Shown here: positions 36,183-45,894 of the stretch, piece after piece
Position numbering within the stretch: the first letter of the stretch is position 1
Layout: each line of letters begins with the position of its first letter
Assembly (NCBI GenBank): GCA_900540205.1
Contig: UQER01000013.1
Span: 1-64,000, forward strand
Reading direction: 5' to 3'
DNA: 64,000 nt
From: an uncultured Porphyromonadaceae bacterium
GTDB lineage: Bacteria; Bacteroidota; Bacteroidia; Bacteroidales; Muribaculaceae
The notes under the pieces: generated by a model
Told to the model about the DNA's origin: nothing
Seen by the model: only the letters and a program-made list of their open reading frames with translations
The model's database searches: none
Position numbers and translations under genes: made by a program

Positions 36183-37295
36183 ATGACTCCCCGAAATACA
36201 GATATCAGCAAACTGCTTTATGGCGTTGTGGACATCTTCAGGAAGCGAGAAAAGGTATTTCCCATTTCTGAAATCGACAAGGCATGGGAGGACTGTGAAC
36301 GGCGGATAAAACGCGCCGCCTACAGGAACGCCATGCGCCGGAGAATCACTGTATGGTCGGGAGCTGCAGCTGCAGCTGCGGTTGTGATTCTGATGCTGTG
36401 GCCGGACGGTGGAGGCCATGCGGATGCTCCCGGTCTGACGGCAATACAAGACATTACAACGTATGCCCTCAACACCGAGGTGCCCATGACATCCGGGCAC
36501 ATTATCAATATGGTGCCGGGCTGTGATACTACCGAGGTTGACCAGAACCGAGCCAGCATCAGCTGTCTCGCAAATGGTACGGTTCTGGTCAACGGCCACT
36601 CTGTATCCGGAGCCGCAGGCAATCCGTCCGCCGACAGATATTGTCAGCTGGCGGTTCCGAAAGGACGCCGGGCCGAGATTAGGTTTGCCGACGGCACCCG
36701 CATCTGGGTTAACTCCGATTCGAGGGTGGTCTATCCTCAGGAGTTCTCGGGAGACACGCGTGAAATATATGTGTCCGGCGAGGTGTATCTCGATGTCGCG
36801 CCCGACAAAAATCATCCTTTTATAGTCAGGAACAAGGATTTCAACGTGACTGTTCTCGGGACTTCGTTCAACATTATGGCCTACGGCAACGGTGCTCCTT
36901 CTCAGGTTGTGCTTGTCTCCGGTAAAGTCGATGTGGACAATTCTTCCGACGGGACAGTGACTATGAGCCCCGGACAACTGGTTGACGTCACCGGCTCTGC
37001 AATCAGCTCACCCAGGCGTGTCGATGTGACTTCTTATGTGAGCTGGAAAGACAATCTGCTGGTGTACAGCGACAAGCCACTTGCCGATGTGTTCTCCAGA
37101 CTTAATATCTGCTATGGACGGGAGTTTGTCCTGTCATCCGATGTGACTGACATCAAGGTCACCGGCAAGCTGTATCTGAAAGACGATATCGAAGATGTGC
37201 TTCACGCCATCGCGTTCTCTGCCCCGGTGAGATATGAGGAGCGCGGAGACAGCATATATGTCTTCAGAACCGGATGTGAGGGGACTGCGCCCTGA
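36183..37295 (+). CDS. FecR-family anti-sigma factor
   Basis: This 370-residue inner-membrane protein has a short cytoplasmic N-terminus with the conserved AWEDCERRI stretch, one membrane segment (about residues 58-76, AAAAAAVVILML) and a periplasmic FecR domain (RRAEIRFADGTRIWVNSDS, then YVSGEVYLDVAPDKNHPF). The C-terminal DUF4974-like part is LLVYSDKPLADVFSRL. It should hold the ECF sigma factor at the membrane until contacted by the STN domain of the next gene's product. It is preceded by a T-rich stretch just upstream of the ATG. Its gene is 113 bp from the SusC gene. Confidence 0.93.
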   Translation: MTPRNTDISKLLYGVVDIFRKREKVFPISEIDKAWEDCERRIKRAAYRNAMRRRITVWSGAAAAAAVVILMLWPDGGGHADAPGLTAIQDITTYALNTEVPMTSGHIINMVPGCDTTEVDQNRASISCLANGTVLVNGHSVSGAAGNPSADRYCQLAVPKGRRAEIRFADGTRIWVNSDSRVVYPQEFSGDTREIYVSGEVYLDVAPDKNHPFIVRNKDFNVTVLGTSFNIMAYGNGAPSQVVLVSGKVDVDNSSDGTVTMSPGQLVDVTGSAISSPRRVDVTSYVSWKDNLLVYSDKPLADVFSRLNICYGREFVLSSDVTDIKVTGKLYLKDDIEDVLHAIAFSAPVRYEERGDSIYVFRTGCEGTAP

Positions 37296-37408
37296 TCATT
37301 CAGCGTATTCCGACGAATAATCGATTGTGTAATTATATAACGGACTGAGTTTAAACTCGCGATCTAAACCAAGCCCAAGATTAGAAAACCTTAAACCAAT
37401 GCACTGTA

Positions 37409-40400
37409 ATGGATAAATACATCCGCATGATTAATGCGAGGAAAGAGCTGTCGCGCATAATCCTGTTGCTATGGCTGAGTCTGGCTGCTTTATCATCACA
37501 GGCCGCCACGAGCGGAAGCTACGTCAACACCAAAACTTTTACCGTGGAAATGCAAAACACTTCGGTGAAAGATGTTCTTGATTACATCGAGAACAACAGT
37601 AAATACATTTTCTTCTACACCAGCGGGTCGATTGACACCAAACGCAAGGTGAGCGTAAGTGTTTCCACCCAGCCTGTAACCACTCTGCTCGACCAGATTT
37701 TCAAGAACACAAACGTGAAGTATGATATAGACGGATATCAGATTGCGTTGAAAAAAGCCGATGAAGCCGCCGCATCGTCGGCCCCTTCCAAAGCGTCGCC
37801 GGCAAAACGCCGGGTGACCGGCACTGTGGTTGACGCCTCAAATGACGAGCCGCTGATTGGTGCTCCTGTGACTTTCGACAAGAACACTCCGGGGGTGGTA
37901 ACTGATATCGACGGTTATTTCTCAATCGAAATGCCGGCAGAGGGGCAACTCTACATCTCATATCTGGGGTTTCAGCCCGCAACTGTGAAGCCCGGAGACA
38001 AAAATGAGCTGACGGTGCGCCTAAAGCCCGACACCAACGTGCTTGACGAGGTCGTGGTGGTCGGCTATGGCACCACTACACGAAAAAACCTGACCACATC
38101 AATCGCCACCGTAAAAACCGACAAAATCTCCAAAGCCGCCAACAGCAGCGTGTCAAGCATGCTGCTTGGCCGTGCGGCCGGTCTGCAGGCCACGGTGAGC
38201 AGCACTCAGCCAGGCGGCGACATCAATATCTCTATCCGCGGCGGTGGCAACCCTATATATGTTGTCGACGGTGTGATCATGCCCAACTCTTCGCTCGAAG
38301 CCGGCAGCGGGGAGACCGGTCTGCCCGACAATGTGAAGCGCTCGGCTCTGGCAGGTCTTAACCCGGGCGACATCGAGTCGATTGAAATCCTCAAGGACGC
38401 GTCGGCTGCCATCTACGGCATCGGAGCCGCCGACGGTGTGGTGCTCATCACCACCAAGAAAGGCGCCGAAGGGAAGCCCACCATCACCTATGAAGGCAGC
38501 TACTCGATCCAGAAACGCTATAACTACGGGCTCAACCGCCTGAACAGTGTCGAGTATATGAATCTTGTCAATGTGTTTGACAAAGAAAAATATCTGCTCA
38601 ACAACAACCAGTATCCCTACGGCAACCTTGCCTACGACGGCAAATGGACTCCCGTGTTCTCACAGGACCAGATTGACAACGCCACTGACACCAACTGGCA
38701 GGATTATGTGCTCAAGACAGGCCATATCAACAACCACTCCCTGACAATCAGCGGCGGAACGCAGAAGTTCAAGTATTATCTCGGCGTGAATTATTTCAAT
38801 GAAGACGGTATCATTCGCAACGCCGGCATGGAACGCTACTCTCTGCGCACAAATGTGACCGCACAGCTTTTCCCTTTCCTAAGACTCTCGACAATCATCA
38901 ACCTCAACAAAAACAAATATGAGAACGGGCTTGTCGGCGGCGATACCGGCAATCAGGGCAATTCGGCGTCGGGTTCGTTATATTCGGCGTTGCATTACCC
39001 GACATATCTGCCTGTCTACGACAAAAACGGAGAATACACCATCTTCGGCCGTGTGCCTAACCCGGTAGCCACCCTTGACATCATCGACGAATCGCGTCAG
39101 AGCAGTTATTATGCCAACTTCGCCATGGATGTCGATATAATAAAAAACATGCTGTCGGTGCGTCTGGTCTACGGTCTGAACCACGAAACCGGCCGCCGCA
39201 CATCGTATATCCCCAAAGACGTTTACTTCGGTCTTGTGAAAAAGTCGCGCGGCAGCCTCGGATATGTAGAGCGGCAGTATGAGACTATGGAGGGGATGAT
39301 CAATTTCAACCACAATTTCTGGAATGCCCTTGATTTCAATGCAGTGGTCGGTATGGGCCGCTACGTGGACAAAGGTAACGGCATGACCGTATCTTACCAG
39401 AATGCCAACGACATGATTCAGGATACAAATCTTGGCGCTGCCGACGGCCCTTTCGTCCCCTCGTCGTATAAATACGAGAACGAGAAGCGCTCACAGTTCG
39501 CACGCGCGTCGTTCATTCTCTTCGACAAATATGTGCTGGCAGCGACAGTGCGCCGCGACGGCACTGACAAGTTTTTCGACAATAAGAAATACTCCTGGTT
39601 CCCTTCCGTGTCGGGTGCATGGAAAGTCTCTCAGGAGAAATTCCTCCGTAACCTCACCTGGCTCAATCTCCTCAAAGTGCGTGCCAGCTATGGTGTCACC
39701 GGCAGCGACAACCTGGGGACGTCACTCTACGGTACCGTCGGTGTGTCGCGTGAAGACATCAAATTCTCTAACGGCAGCGTGACTTATGTGCCGTTCGTTC
39801 TTCTGGGAGGCAGTTATGACGACGTGACATGGCAGAAGACTACAATGAAAAACTTCGGTATCGACTTCGTAGTTCTCAACAACCGCCTGTCGGGTAACTT
39901 CGACATCTTCCGCAACGACGTGACCAACATGCTCGGAACTGCCTACACATCGCTGCTCAATATGTATCCTACCCGTCCGGTCAACGGCGCACACTACAAG
40001 CGCACCGGTGTGGAACTTTCGCTGAACTCAGAAAACATACGCACCTCTGACTTTACCTGGACAACCTCGCTCGCCCTCTCTCACTATCGCGCCAACTGGG
40101 TGGAGCGTATGCCAAACTACGACTATAAGACCTACCAGCAGCGTGAAAACGAGCCGATGAGCGCCTACTATTACTACAACACCACCGGAATAATCAACGC
40201 CGACCGCAGCAATATGCCCGAATCACAGCGTTCTCTTCCGATTGATGCCCAGAAACCCGGTTTCCCCATCATCGATGACCGCAACGGCAACGGCGTGATT
40301 GACGAAGGCGACATCTACATGGACGACCTGCTGCCAAAACTCTATTACGGTTTCGGCAATACGTTCATCTACAAGAACTGGGATCTTGACATATACATGT

Positions 40401-40849
40401 ACGGGCAGCTCGGTGTGGAGAAATACAACAACACCAAGGCGGCCAACTGCTCGGCCGGCAATCTTTCAAGCGGCATAAGCGCAGCCAATCCTACGGACTA
40501 CGCCTTTACCGCATGGAACTCCCAGACCAATCCCAACGGCACGACTCCCGGTGTGGCCACAAAAGATGTGACAATGCCCGGCAACGCCGGCATAAAGCTC
40601 TTCTATGAGAAGGCAGACTTTCTGCGTGTGCGCAACATCACGCTGGGCTACACTTTCGATGCCCGCAAATGGAAGTGTTTCAAGGGCTACATGCAGAGCC
40701 TGCGGCTCTATGTCGATGTTCAGAACCCGTTCACTTTCACCGGATTCACCGGCGATGACCCTGAAATTGTCATTGCCTCAAGCTTGCTGTCGGGTTGCAA
40801 CTATCCACAGTTGAGGTCATACTCGTTCGGCGCAAAAATCATCTTCTAA
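37409..40849 (+). CDS. STN-containing SusC/RagA TonB-dependent transducer-transporter
   Basis: This 1146-residue protein has a signal peptide (about 1-32), a secretin/TonB short N-terminal (STN) domain at about 45-115 (FTVEMQNTSVKDVLDYIE), a carboxypeptidase-regulatory-like domain at about 133-215 (RRVTGTVVDASNDEPLIGAPV), the TonB-box region VLDEVVVVGYGTTTRKNL, a plug with NPGDIESIEILKDASAAIYG, and a barrel ending in LRSYSFGAKIIF. The STN domain is the part that signals to FecR, so this transporter both imports glycan and induces its own locus. It is followed after 24 bp by its SusD. Confidence 0.96.
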   Translation: MDKYIRMINARKELSRIILLLWLSLAALSSQAATSGSYVNTKTFTVEMQNTSVKDVLDYIENNSKYIFFYTSGSIDTKRKVSVSVSTQPVTTLLDQIFKNTNVKYDIDGYQIALKKADEAAASSAPSKASPAKRRVTGTVVDASNDEPLIGAPVTFDKNTPGVVTDIDGYFSIEMPAEGQLYISYLGFQPATVKPGDKNELTVRLKPDTNVLDEVVVVGYGTTTRKNLTTSIATVKTDKISKAANSSVSSMLLGRAAGLQATVSSTQPGGDINISIRGGGNPIYVVDGVIMPNSSLEAGSGETGLPDNVKRSALAGLNPGDIESIEILKDASAAIYGIGAADGVVLITTKKGAEGKPTITYEGSYSIQKRYNYGLNRLNSVEYMNLVNVFDKEKYLLNNNQYPYGNLAYDGKWTPVFSQDQIDNATDTNWQDYVLKTGHINNHSLTISGGTQKFKYYLGVNYFNEDGIIRNAGMERYSLRTNVTAQLFPFLRLSTIINLNKNKYENGLVGGDTGNQGNSASGSLYSALHYPTYLPVYDKNGEYTIFGRVPNPVATLDIIDESRQSSYYANFAMDVDIIKNMLSVRLVYGLNHETGRRTSYIPKDVYFGLVKKSRGSLGYVERQYETMEGMINFNHNFWNALDFNAVVGMGRYVDKGNGMTVSYQNANDMIQDTNLGAADGPFVPSSYKYENEKRSQFARASFILFDKYVLAATVRRDGTDKFFDNKKYSWFPSVSGAWKVSQEKFLRNLTWLNLLKVRASYGVTGSDNLGTSLYGTVGVSREDIKFSNGSVTYVPFVLLGGSYDDVTWQKTTMKNFGIDFVVLNNRLSGNFDIFRNDVTNMLGTAYTSLLNMYPTRPVNGAHYKRTGVELSLNSENIRTSDFTWTTSLALSHYRANWVERMPNYDYKTYQQRENEPMSAYYYYNTTGIINADRSNMPESQRSLPIDAQKPGFPIIDDRNGNGVIDEGDIYMDDLLPKLYYGFGNTFIYKNWDLDIYMYGQLGVEKYNNTKAANCSAGNLSSGISAANPTDYAFTAWNSQTNPNGTTPGVATKDVTMPGNAGIKLFYEKADFLRVRNITLGYTFDARKWKCFKGYMQSLRLYVDVQNPFTFTGFTGDDPEIVIASSLLSGCNYPQLRSYSFGAKIIF

Positions 40850-40873
40850 AAAAATATTACAGCCAATCGCTAT

Positions 40874-42523
40874 ATGAAAACCAAAATATTATGCTCCTTA
40901 ATGGCGGCGCTGATGCTCTTCACGACCTCTTCATGTGAAGATAATTTCGACGCCAAGATCTACGGAGAGCTTCTTCAGGGCAAATATCCCTCGACTGAGA
41001 GCGAATATGTGTCATACATGATGATTTGCTATCTTCCGTTCACCACGCCCTTCACCTACACTATAAACGAGGGGACAGGTATGCACGGCTGGTATATCGC
41101 CACCGGCGGCGACATCCGTTTCTTCGACTCCACCTCGGATATAATGGCTCCCGGATACACGCGCTGTGGCGGAGAATGGCTTCAGCTCTCCAAAGCCAAC
41201 TACGAAAACTGCATCCACTACTGGCGTGGCTGGGTGGTCGATGACAGCAATCCCAACCATTTCATGAAGACCGCGGAAATAACCCGTTTCACCAATATCG
41301 TGGACGTTCTGCAGAACGCCCCGGCCAATGTGTTGTCGGAAGAGACCCGTGACGCCCTTCTGGGAGAGGTTCGCTTGTGCCGCGGTATGATGATGTACTA
41401 TCTCATGCATGTGTTCGGTCCGGTTCCCGTAATTGTAGACCCCGACAAGGTGTTTGACGACGAAGCACAGCGTAACACCACGCGCCCGACACTCGACGAA
41501 ATGTGCGGATACATCTACGATGACCTCCTATTCGCAGCCCGTCACGCCCCGGAGGTGCAGACCGAGAAAGGGCGCTATACGCGTGATTACGCCCGTTTCT
41601 GCCTGATGCGTCATTGTCTGAACGAAGGTTCGCATATGCCCGGCTATTATGACACGGGACTTGAGATGTTCTCCGAGCTTGAGGGCAAATACCAGCTTTT
41701 TACCCAGGGAGACAATCCTTGTGCCGATCTTTACAAGAACGCCAACAAGTTCAACAGCGAGATTATCATGGCCGTTAGCTGCGATCCGCTCGCGGACGGC
41801 TCCCCGAAGCATGGCAATGCCAACATCCTCTCCATGTGCACCGTGCCCTGGGATGCCGCCGCACTCGACCCCAACGGCAATCCGACAGTCTTCTACCCTC
41901 AGAACGGTGGCTGGCAGGCGTTCTATAATGTCGCCAAGAAATTCTACGACAGTTTCGAGACCGGCGACCGCCGCCGCGATCTTATCGTCACCGAGTGGTG
42001 GAACAAGAGCGGCGAGAAAGTCACCGCCAACGACCTGGGCACACGCTGGGACGGCTTTATCTGCAACAAATTCCCCATCGAGACCTCCGGTTCGTTCCAG
42101 GGCACCGACATTCCCATCGCCCGCTGGGCCGATGCGCTGCTGATGTATGCGGAGCTGTCGGTACGCAAAACCAACAGTGCCCCGTCGGCCACCGCCATTG
42201 ATGCTGTCAATCAGGTGCGCCGTCGCGCCAATCTCGGTGAGCTCGACGCCGCAGCCACCTCGTCGGCCGATAACTTTCTCACCGCCATCCTTGCTGAGCG
42301 CGGCCACGAGCTTTATTACGAAGGCTGCCGTAAAATAGACTTGATCAGGTTTAACCGCTATGCCCGCGAAACTTCGAAAGTGAAGGGAGAAGTGCCCACC
42401 CGCCAGTATGTGCCGCTCCCCAACTACGCGGTTGAAGCTGCAGCAGCCGACGGCTGTAAGCTCGACCAGTTCTATTCGCGTCCGGGCTGGGATGTTGACT
42501 ACAGTCAGGCCCAAGGCATGTAA
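40874..42523 (+). CDS. SusD/RagB-family lipoprotein
   Basis: This 549-residue lipoprotein has lipobox TSSC (Cys near 21). Sequence features include LGEVRLCRGMMMYYLMHVFGPVPVI (the SusD helix with the conserved FG-PVP; partial), RPTLDEMCGYIYDDL and AILAERGHELYYEGCRKIDLIRFNRY near the C-terminus. It pairs with the STN-SusC 24 bp upstream at the outer membrane. The predicted substrate, judged from the enzymes downstream, is a plant galactan-type glycan. Confidence 0.95.
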   Translation: MKTKILCSLMAALMLFTTSSCEDNFDAKIYGELLQGKYPSTESEYVSYMMICYLPFTTPFTYTINEGTGMHGWYIATGGDIRFFDSTSDIMAPGYTRCGGEWLQLSKANYENCIHYWRGWVVDDSNPNHFMKTAEITRFTNIVDVLQNAPANVLSEETRDALLGEVRLCRGMMMYYLMHVFGPVPVIVDPDKVFDDEAQRNTTRPTLDEMCGYIYDDLLFAARHAPEVQTEKGRYTRDYARFCLMRHCLNEGSHMPGYYDTGLEMFSELEGKYQLFTQGDNPCADLYKNANKFNSEIIMAVSCDPLADGSPKHGNANILSMCTVPWDAAALDPNGNPTVFYPQNGGWQAFYNVAKKFYDSFETGDRRRDLIVTEWWNKSGEKVTANDLGTRWDGFICNKFPIETSGSFQGTDIPIARWADALLMYAELSVRKTNSAPSATAIDAVNQVRRRANLGELDAAATSSADNFLTAILAERGHELYYEGCRKIDLIRFNRYARETSKVKGEVPTRQYVPLPNYAVEAAAADGCKLDQFYSRPGWDVDYSQAQGM

Positions 42524-42549
42524 AACTCCTCAAAAAGAAACAACAGATT

Positions 42550-43560
42550 ATGAAGAAATCAATATATCTCATGAACATATTCGGCTGCCTTCTTCTGGGA
42601 TTGGCCACCATGGGCTGCAATTCAGATGAAGACCCCACACCGGTACCAGAAAAACCGGTTGAAGCCACCGACGGCGGTTATCTCTTCGCCCATATGACCG
42701 ATGACAACTATGGCTCGCTGTTCTACAGCGTGTCGCGCGACGCCTATAACTGGGAAACACTCAACGACGGGCGCACCGTTCTTCCGGCCTATTGCGGCCA
42801 TCCCGACATCTGCAAAGGGCGTGACGGCTACTATATGATCAGCGTAAAGAAAGGCTCAGGCATACCCCTGCTGTGGCATTCGACCGACCTGGTCAACTGG
42901 GAATACACCAAGCTGGCCAAATCGATATTCAACAAAATCAAGGAGCTGTATGGCCATGTCAACGAGGAGACATATTACGGTGCCCCGAAAATGTTTTACG
43001 ACCAACCGAGCGACCAGTATATGATAACCTGGCACGCCGGCAAGACAGGCAACGACTCTGACACGGGCGAATGGGAAACAAAACGGACATTCTATATCCT
43101 AACCAAGGATTTCAAGAGTTTCTCGGATCCAAAACTGCTGTTTAACTTCACCGGCAGCGATGAGAACATGGCCACCATCGACGTAATCATACGCCATTCC
43201 GGCGACTCATATTATGCCATCTTTAAGGACGAACGCACTCAGGATGTGGCGCCTGAAACCGGCAAGACCATACGCATAGCAAAGGCTCCGGCTCTCACAG
43301 GCCCCTATGCCAATCCCGGTCCCCGCATCACCGACCTTGACCGCTGGCATGAGGCTCCGATTGTAGTTCCAACGGTAGACGGAAAAGGATTTTACCTGTT
43401 CACGGAGAACTACCCCCTGCAATACGATATGTTTGAGGCCCAATCGCTCGACGGCCCCTGGACAGAACGCTATTTCGCAGGTCCCAAAGCCCGCCACGGT
43501 TGTATGGTTCGTGTCAACGAAACCGAATACCAGGCCATCATAAACGCTTACAAACGCTAA
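42550..43560 (+). CDS. GH43-like five-bladed propeller glycosidase lipoprotein
   Basis: This 336-residue lipoprotein has lipobox TMGC (Cys near 23). The body is a five-bladed beta-propeller: GHPDICKGRDGYYMISV (candidate catalytic Asp), STDLVNWEY (blade signature), TIDVIIRHSGDSYYAIF and RWHEAPIVVPTVDGKGFYL (Glu in HEAP as candidate acid). This layout is that of GH43 and related families; subfamily and substrate cannot be named by eye. It lies 26 bp after susD and 18 bp before the next gene, so it is in the same operon, and as a lipoprotein it probably acts at the cell surface. Confidence 0.75.
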   Translation: MKKSIYLMNIFGCLLLGLATMGCNSDEDPTPVPEKPVEATDGGYLFAHMTDDNYGSLFYSVSRDAYNWETLNDGRTVLPAYCGHPDICKGRDGYYMISVKKGSGIPLLWHSTDLVNWEYTKLAKSIFNKIKELYGHVNEETYYGAPKMFYDQPSDQYMITWHAGKTGNDSDTGEWETKRTFYILTKDFKSFSDPKLLFNFTGSDENMATIDVIIRHSGDSYYAIFKDERTQDVAPETGKTIRIAKAPALTGPYANPGPRITDLDRWHEAPIVVPTVDGKGFYLFTENYPLQYDMFEAQSLDGPWTERYFAGPKARHGCMVRVNETEYQAIINAYKR

Positions 43561-43578
43561 CACTGAGAATCATCTATC

Positions 43579-45651
43579 ATGAACAAAACGATATACTCTG
43601 CCATATTGGTGGCATGCATGTGTCTGGCAAGCTCGTGCTCTGACGAGGTCACTCGTCCGGATGAGTGGCCTGAATGGCCGGCAAAAGCCGTGGTGAAAGT
43701 CAACGGACTTGAACTGACCGACACCTATTACACTACTTTCAACGGCACCAAGCTCTCGCTCACACAGGGGCAGACCGTAGATTTCGCCGGGATTGACAAG
43801 CTGCAATACACGTTGCAGAGCCATTTCTGGGATGTGACATCGGCCGGTCAGGCTGTGTTCAAAGGCGCGACGGGCAATTACGACGTGATTTACGATCATC
43901 TCAACGGCCTGCTCTATCTCGAGCAGCCAGAGGCTGAATATCCTGAAGCGCTCTATGTGATCGGTGAACAACTCGGTCACTCTGGCGCAACAGAAGCCAT
44001 ATCGACATCCTGGTCAATCGACGCTCCCGACAATGTGCAGAGCTGCCGACGCGTGGCGCCCGACAAGTTTGAGATCAGCCTGTATCTTGCACAAGGCTTC
44101 AAGTTCAAGTTTTTCCGCCACCACGGGTGGGGCTCGCATGAGGAAATCGAGATATGGGCCGAAGATCTCACCATCAACCAGCCGACTCTCGTTACAGGTA
44201 CAGGCGACTTCTGTGCCGGTCCGCTGTTTCAGGCCGGAGTGTATGACATCACTGTTGATCTGACGGCAAAGACTTTCGATATCGAGAGCCGTGTGCCGGT
44301 CCAGCAGGAAGATTATTATGTCAACGGTGTGCTGATGGAGCCCTCAGGAGCGTTTCTCCATACCCGTCAGACCCTGACAAAAGGTCAGGAAGTGGTGTTC
44401 GGCAATTTCGGGGGTATCGCCGACATGGTGCAGCCTCAGTTCTTCAAAGTCATTTCCGACGTCGAGGGGCGTGCTGAATTCATCGGTCCTACGGGAGAAT
44501 ATGACCTCTATTTTGACGCGGGAGGCATGCTCATTTATGCCGAGTGCCCGTCGATGAACGAATACGACGGCACCGCAATGTGGGTTACCGGTTCTGGATT
44601 CGGTCATCCGAAGGCCGGCCGCGCAACGGTGGGAGCGTGGAAGCTGACCGAAGCTGCAGGCTCATTCCAGATGGTCAAAGTGGCCGAAGGCGTTTATGAA
44701 ACATCGATGTATCTTGCCCGCGATTTCGATGTGAAATTCTATCGTGCCCGCGACTGGGGAAGCGCACGCTCAACCCAGCTGTTCGAGCCTGTACCCGCCG
44801 ATCTGCTCGCGAAAGGCGTTGCAGGAACTCCCGATTACTGTATGTTCACCGGAGATCTACTCCCCGGCCCGGACTTTACCGCAGGAAGCTATACTGTCCG
44901 CGTGGATTTCAATAACAAGATAGTGTATCTGACCGAGATGACTCCTCAGGACAAAATCCGGCCGGTCGACTATAAGGTCAACGGAGTGTCGCTGAAGGCC
45001 GGCCGCTATGCAGAGTTTCTGGAGGCTACCGTCAGTCTCACCAAGGGCGAACGCGTCAGCTTCGAGAACTTCCAGTGTATTGACTATATGCTTCAGCCGG
45101 AATATTTTGTACGCAACGACGACGGTTCCTACACCTTCAACGCCATGAGCGGCGAATACCGCGTGCTCTACGACGTCGATGGCACAGAACACATCTGGAC
45201 TGAGCGAACATCAGACGACGGCCTCTGGATCACCGGACAATATTTCGGCCACGGCCGCACCGGCGGATGGGATGTCGGATATCACGACAATTCGATCTAT
45301 ATATCCAAGGGCTGGAGCTGGGACAATCCGCGCCAATATCTCTGCTGTGCCGAGACCGCTCCCGGAGTATATGAAACCACGTTCCTTGTCCACAGCAGCT
45401 GGTCGCAGCTGACCCTATACGGAAACCGCGGCTGGGACAAGCGGATAATGTCGAGTGAGGTCACCATCACCGACACAAGTTCTTTCGGACGTTCATTCGC
45501 ATGGCAGGACGGCGTGGGCAATGATGCCAACTTCGGATGTACAGTCGGCGATATCGGCCAGGAATACGGCACCTACCGTCTGGTGATTGATACTAACCAG
45601 AGTCCCATTGTTGTGACGCCTGTGCTGCTCGACGGCCACGGACATCATTAA
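43579..45651 (+). CDS. SusE/F-like surface glycan-binding protein with three tandem repeats
   Basis: This 690-residue lipoprotein (lipobox SSC) is built from three homologous units of about 210-220 residues. Each opens with a VNG motif (VKVNGLELTD, YYVNGVLMEP, YKVNGVSLKA), continues with LTxGQxVxF or LTKGExVSF, a G-x-Y-x-x-x-Y/F-D strand, and then a W-V/I-T/I-G-x-x-F/L-GH stretch with aromatic residues. The repeat design and position after susD fit a multi-domain surface glycan-binding protein like SusE/SusF. No catalytic residues are evident. I cannot assign a domain accession with certainty; a DUF5121-type relation is possible. Confidence 0.7.
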   Translation: MNKTIYSAILVACMCLASSCSDEVTRPDEWPEWPAKAVVKVNGLELTDTYYTTFNGTKLSLTQGQTVDFAGIDKLQYTLQSHFWDVTSAGQAVFKGATGNYDVIYDHLNGLLYLEQPEAEYPEALYVIGEQLGHSGATEAISTSWSIDAPDNVQSCRRVAPDKFEISLYLAQGFKFKFFRHHGWGSHEEIEIWAEDLTINQPTLVTGTGDFCAGPLFQAGVYDITVDLTAKTFDIESRVPVQQEDYYVNGVLMEPSGAFLHTRQTLTKGQEVVFGNFGGIADMVQPQFFKVISDVEGRAEFIGPTGEYDLYFDAGGMLIYAECPSMNEYDGTAMWVTGSGFGHPKAGRATVGAWKLTEAAGSFQMVKVAEGVYETSMYLARDFDVKFYRARDWGSARSTQLFEPVPADLLAKGVAGTPDYCMFTGDLLPGPDFTAGSYTVRVDFNNKIVYLTEMTPQDKIRPVDYKVNGVSLKAGRYAEFLEATVSLTKGERVSFENFQCIDYMLQPEYFVRNDDGSYTFNAMSGEYRVLYDVDGTEHIWTERTSDDGLWITGQYFGHGRTGGWDVGYHDNSIYISKGWSWDNPRQYLCCAETAPGVYETTFLVHSSWSQLTLYGNRGWDKRIMSSEVTITDTSSFGRSFAWQDGVGNDANFGCTVGDIGQEYGTYRLVIDTNQSPIVVTPVLLDGHGHH

Positions 45652-45894
45652 TCGTCAAAGGCATAACTAAACATTAATTCCCGAAAGAATAAGTAAGTAT
45701 TCAAAATTATTACGCATATGAATATTTAAAAAACTTTATATCTCCGCCGGAGTCTTTTCGGTGCTTTTCACTCTCTTCATCAGTCGTGTAGCTCGCTACA
45801 CTCCTTTTTCATCGAGCGAAAATCCCTCGAAAATACTCTCGTCAGTGATATAAAATAATTTTGACTACTTACTTAGACTCGAAATCTTAAAATC
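45652..45894. other. Intergenic segment with hairpin and dispersed 25-bp repeat, copy B
   Basis: This 243-bp gap interrupts an otherwise tight operon. It holds GTGTAGC/GCTACAC with a 2-base loop (45786-45801), a CTCCGCCGGAG palindrome (45742-45752), and at 45851-45875 the repeat shared with 48-72. Inside the latter, TAATTTTG (45856-45863) fits a -7 element for GH3, but no proper upstream TTTG was found. Confidence 0.5.
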
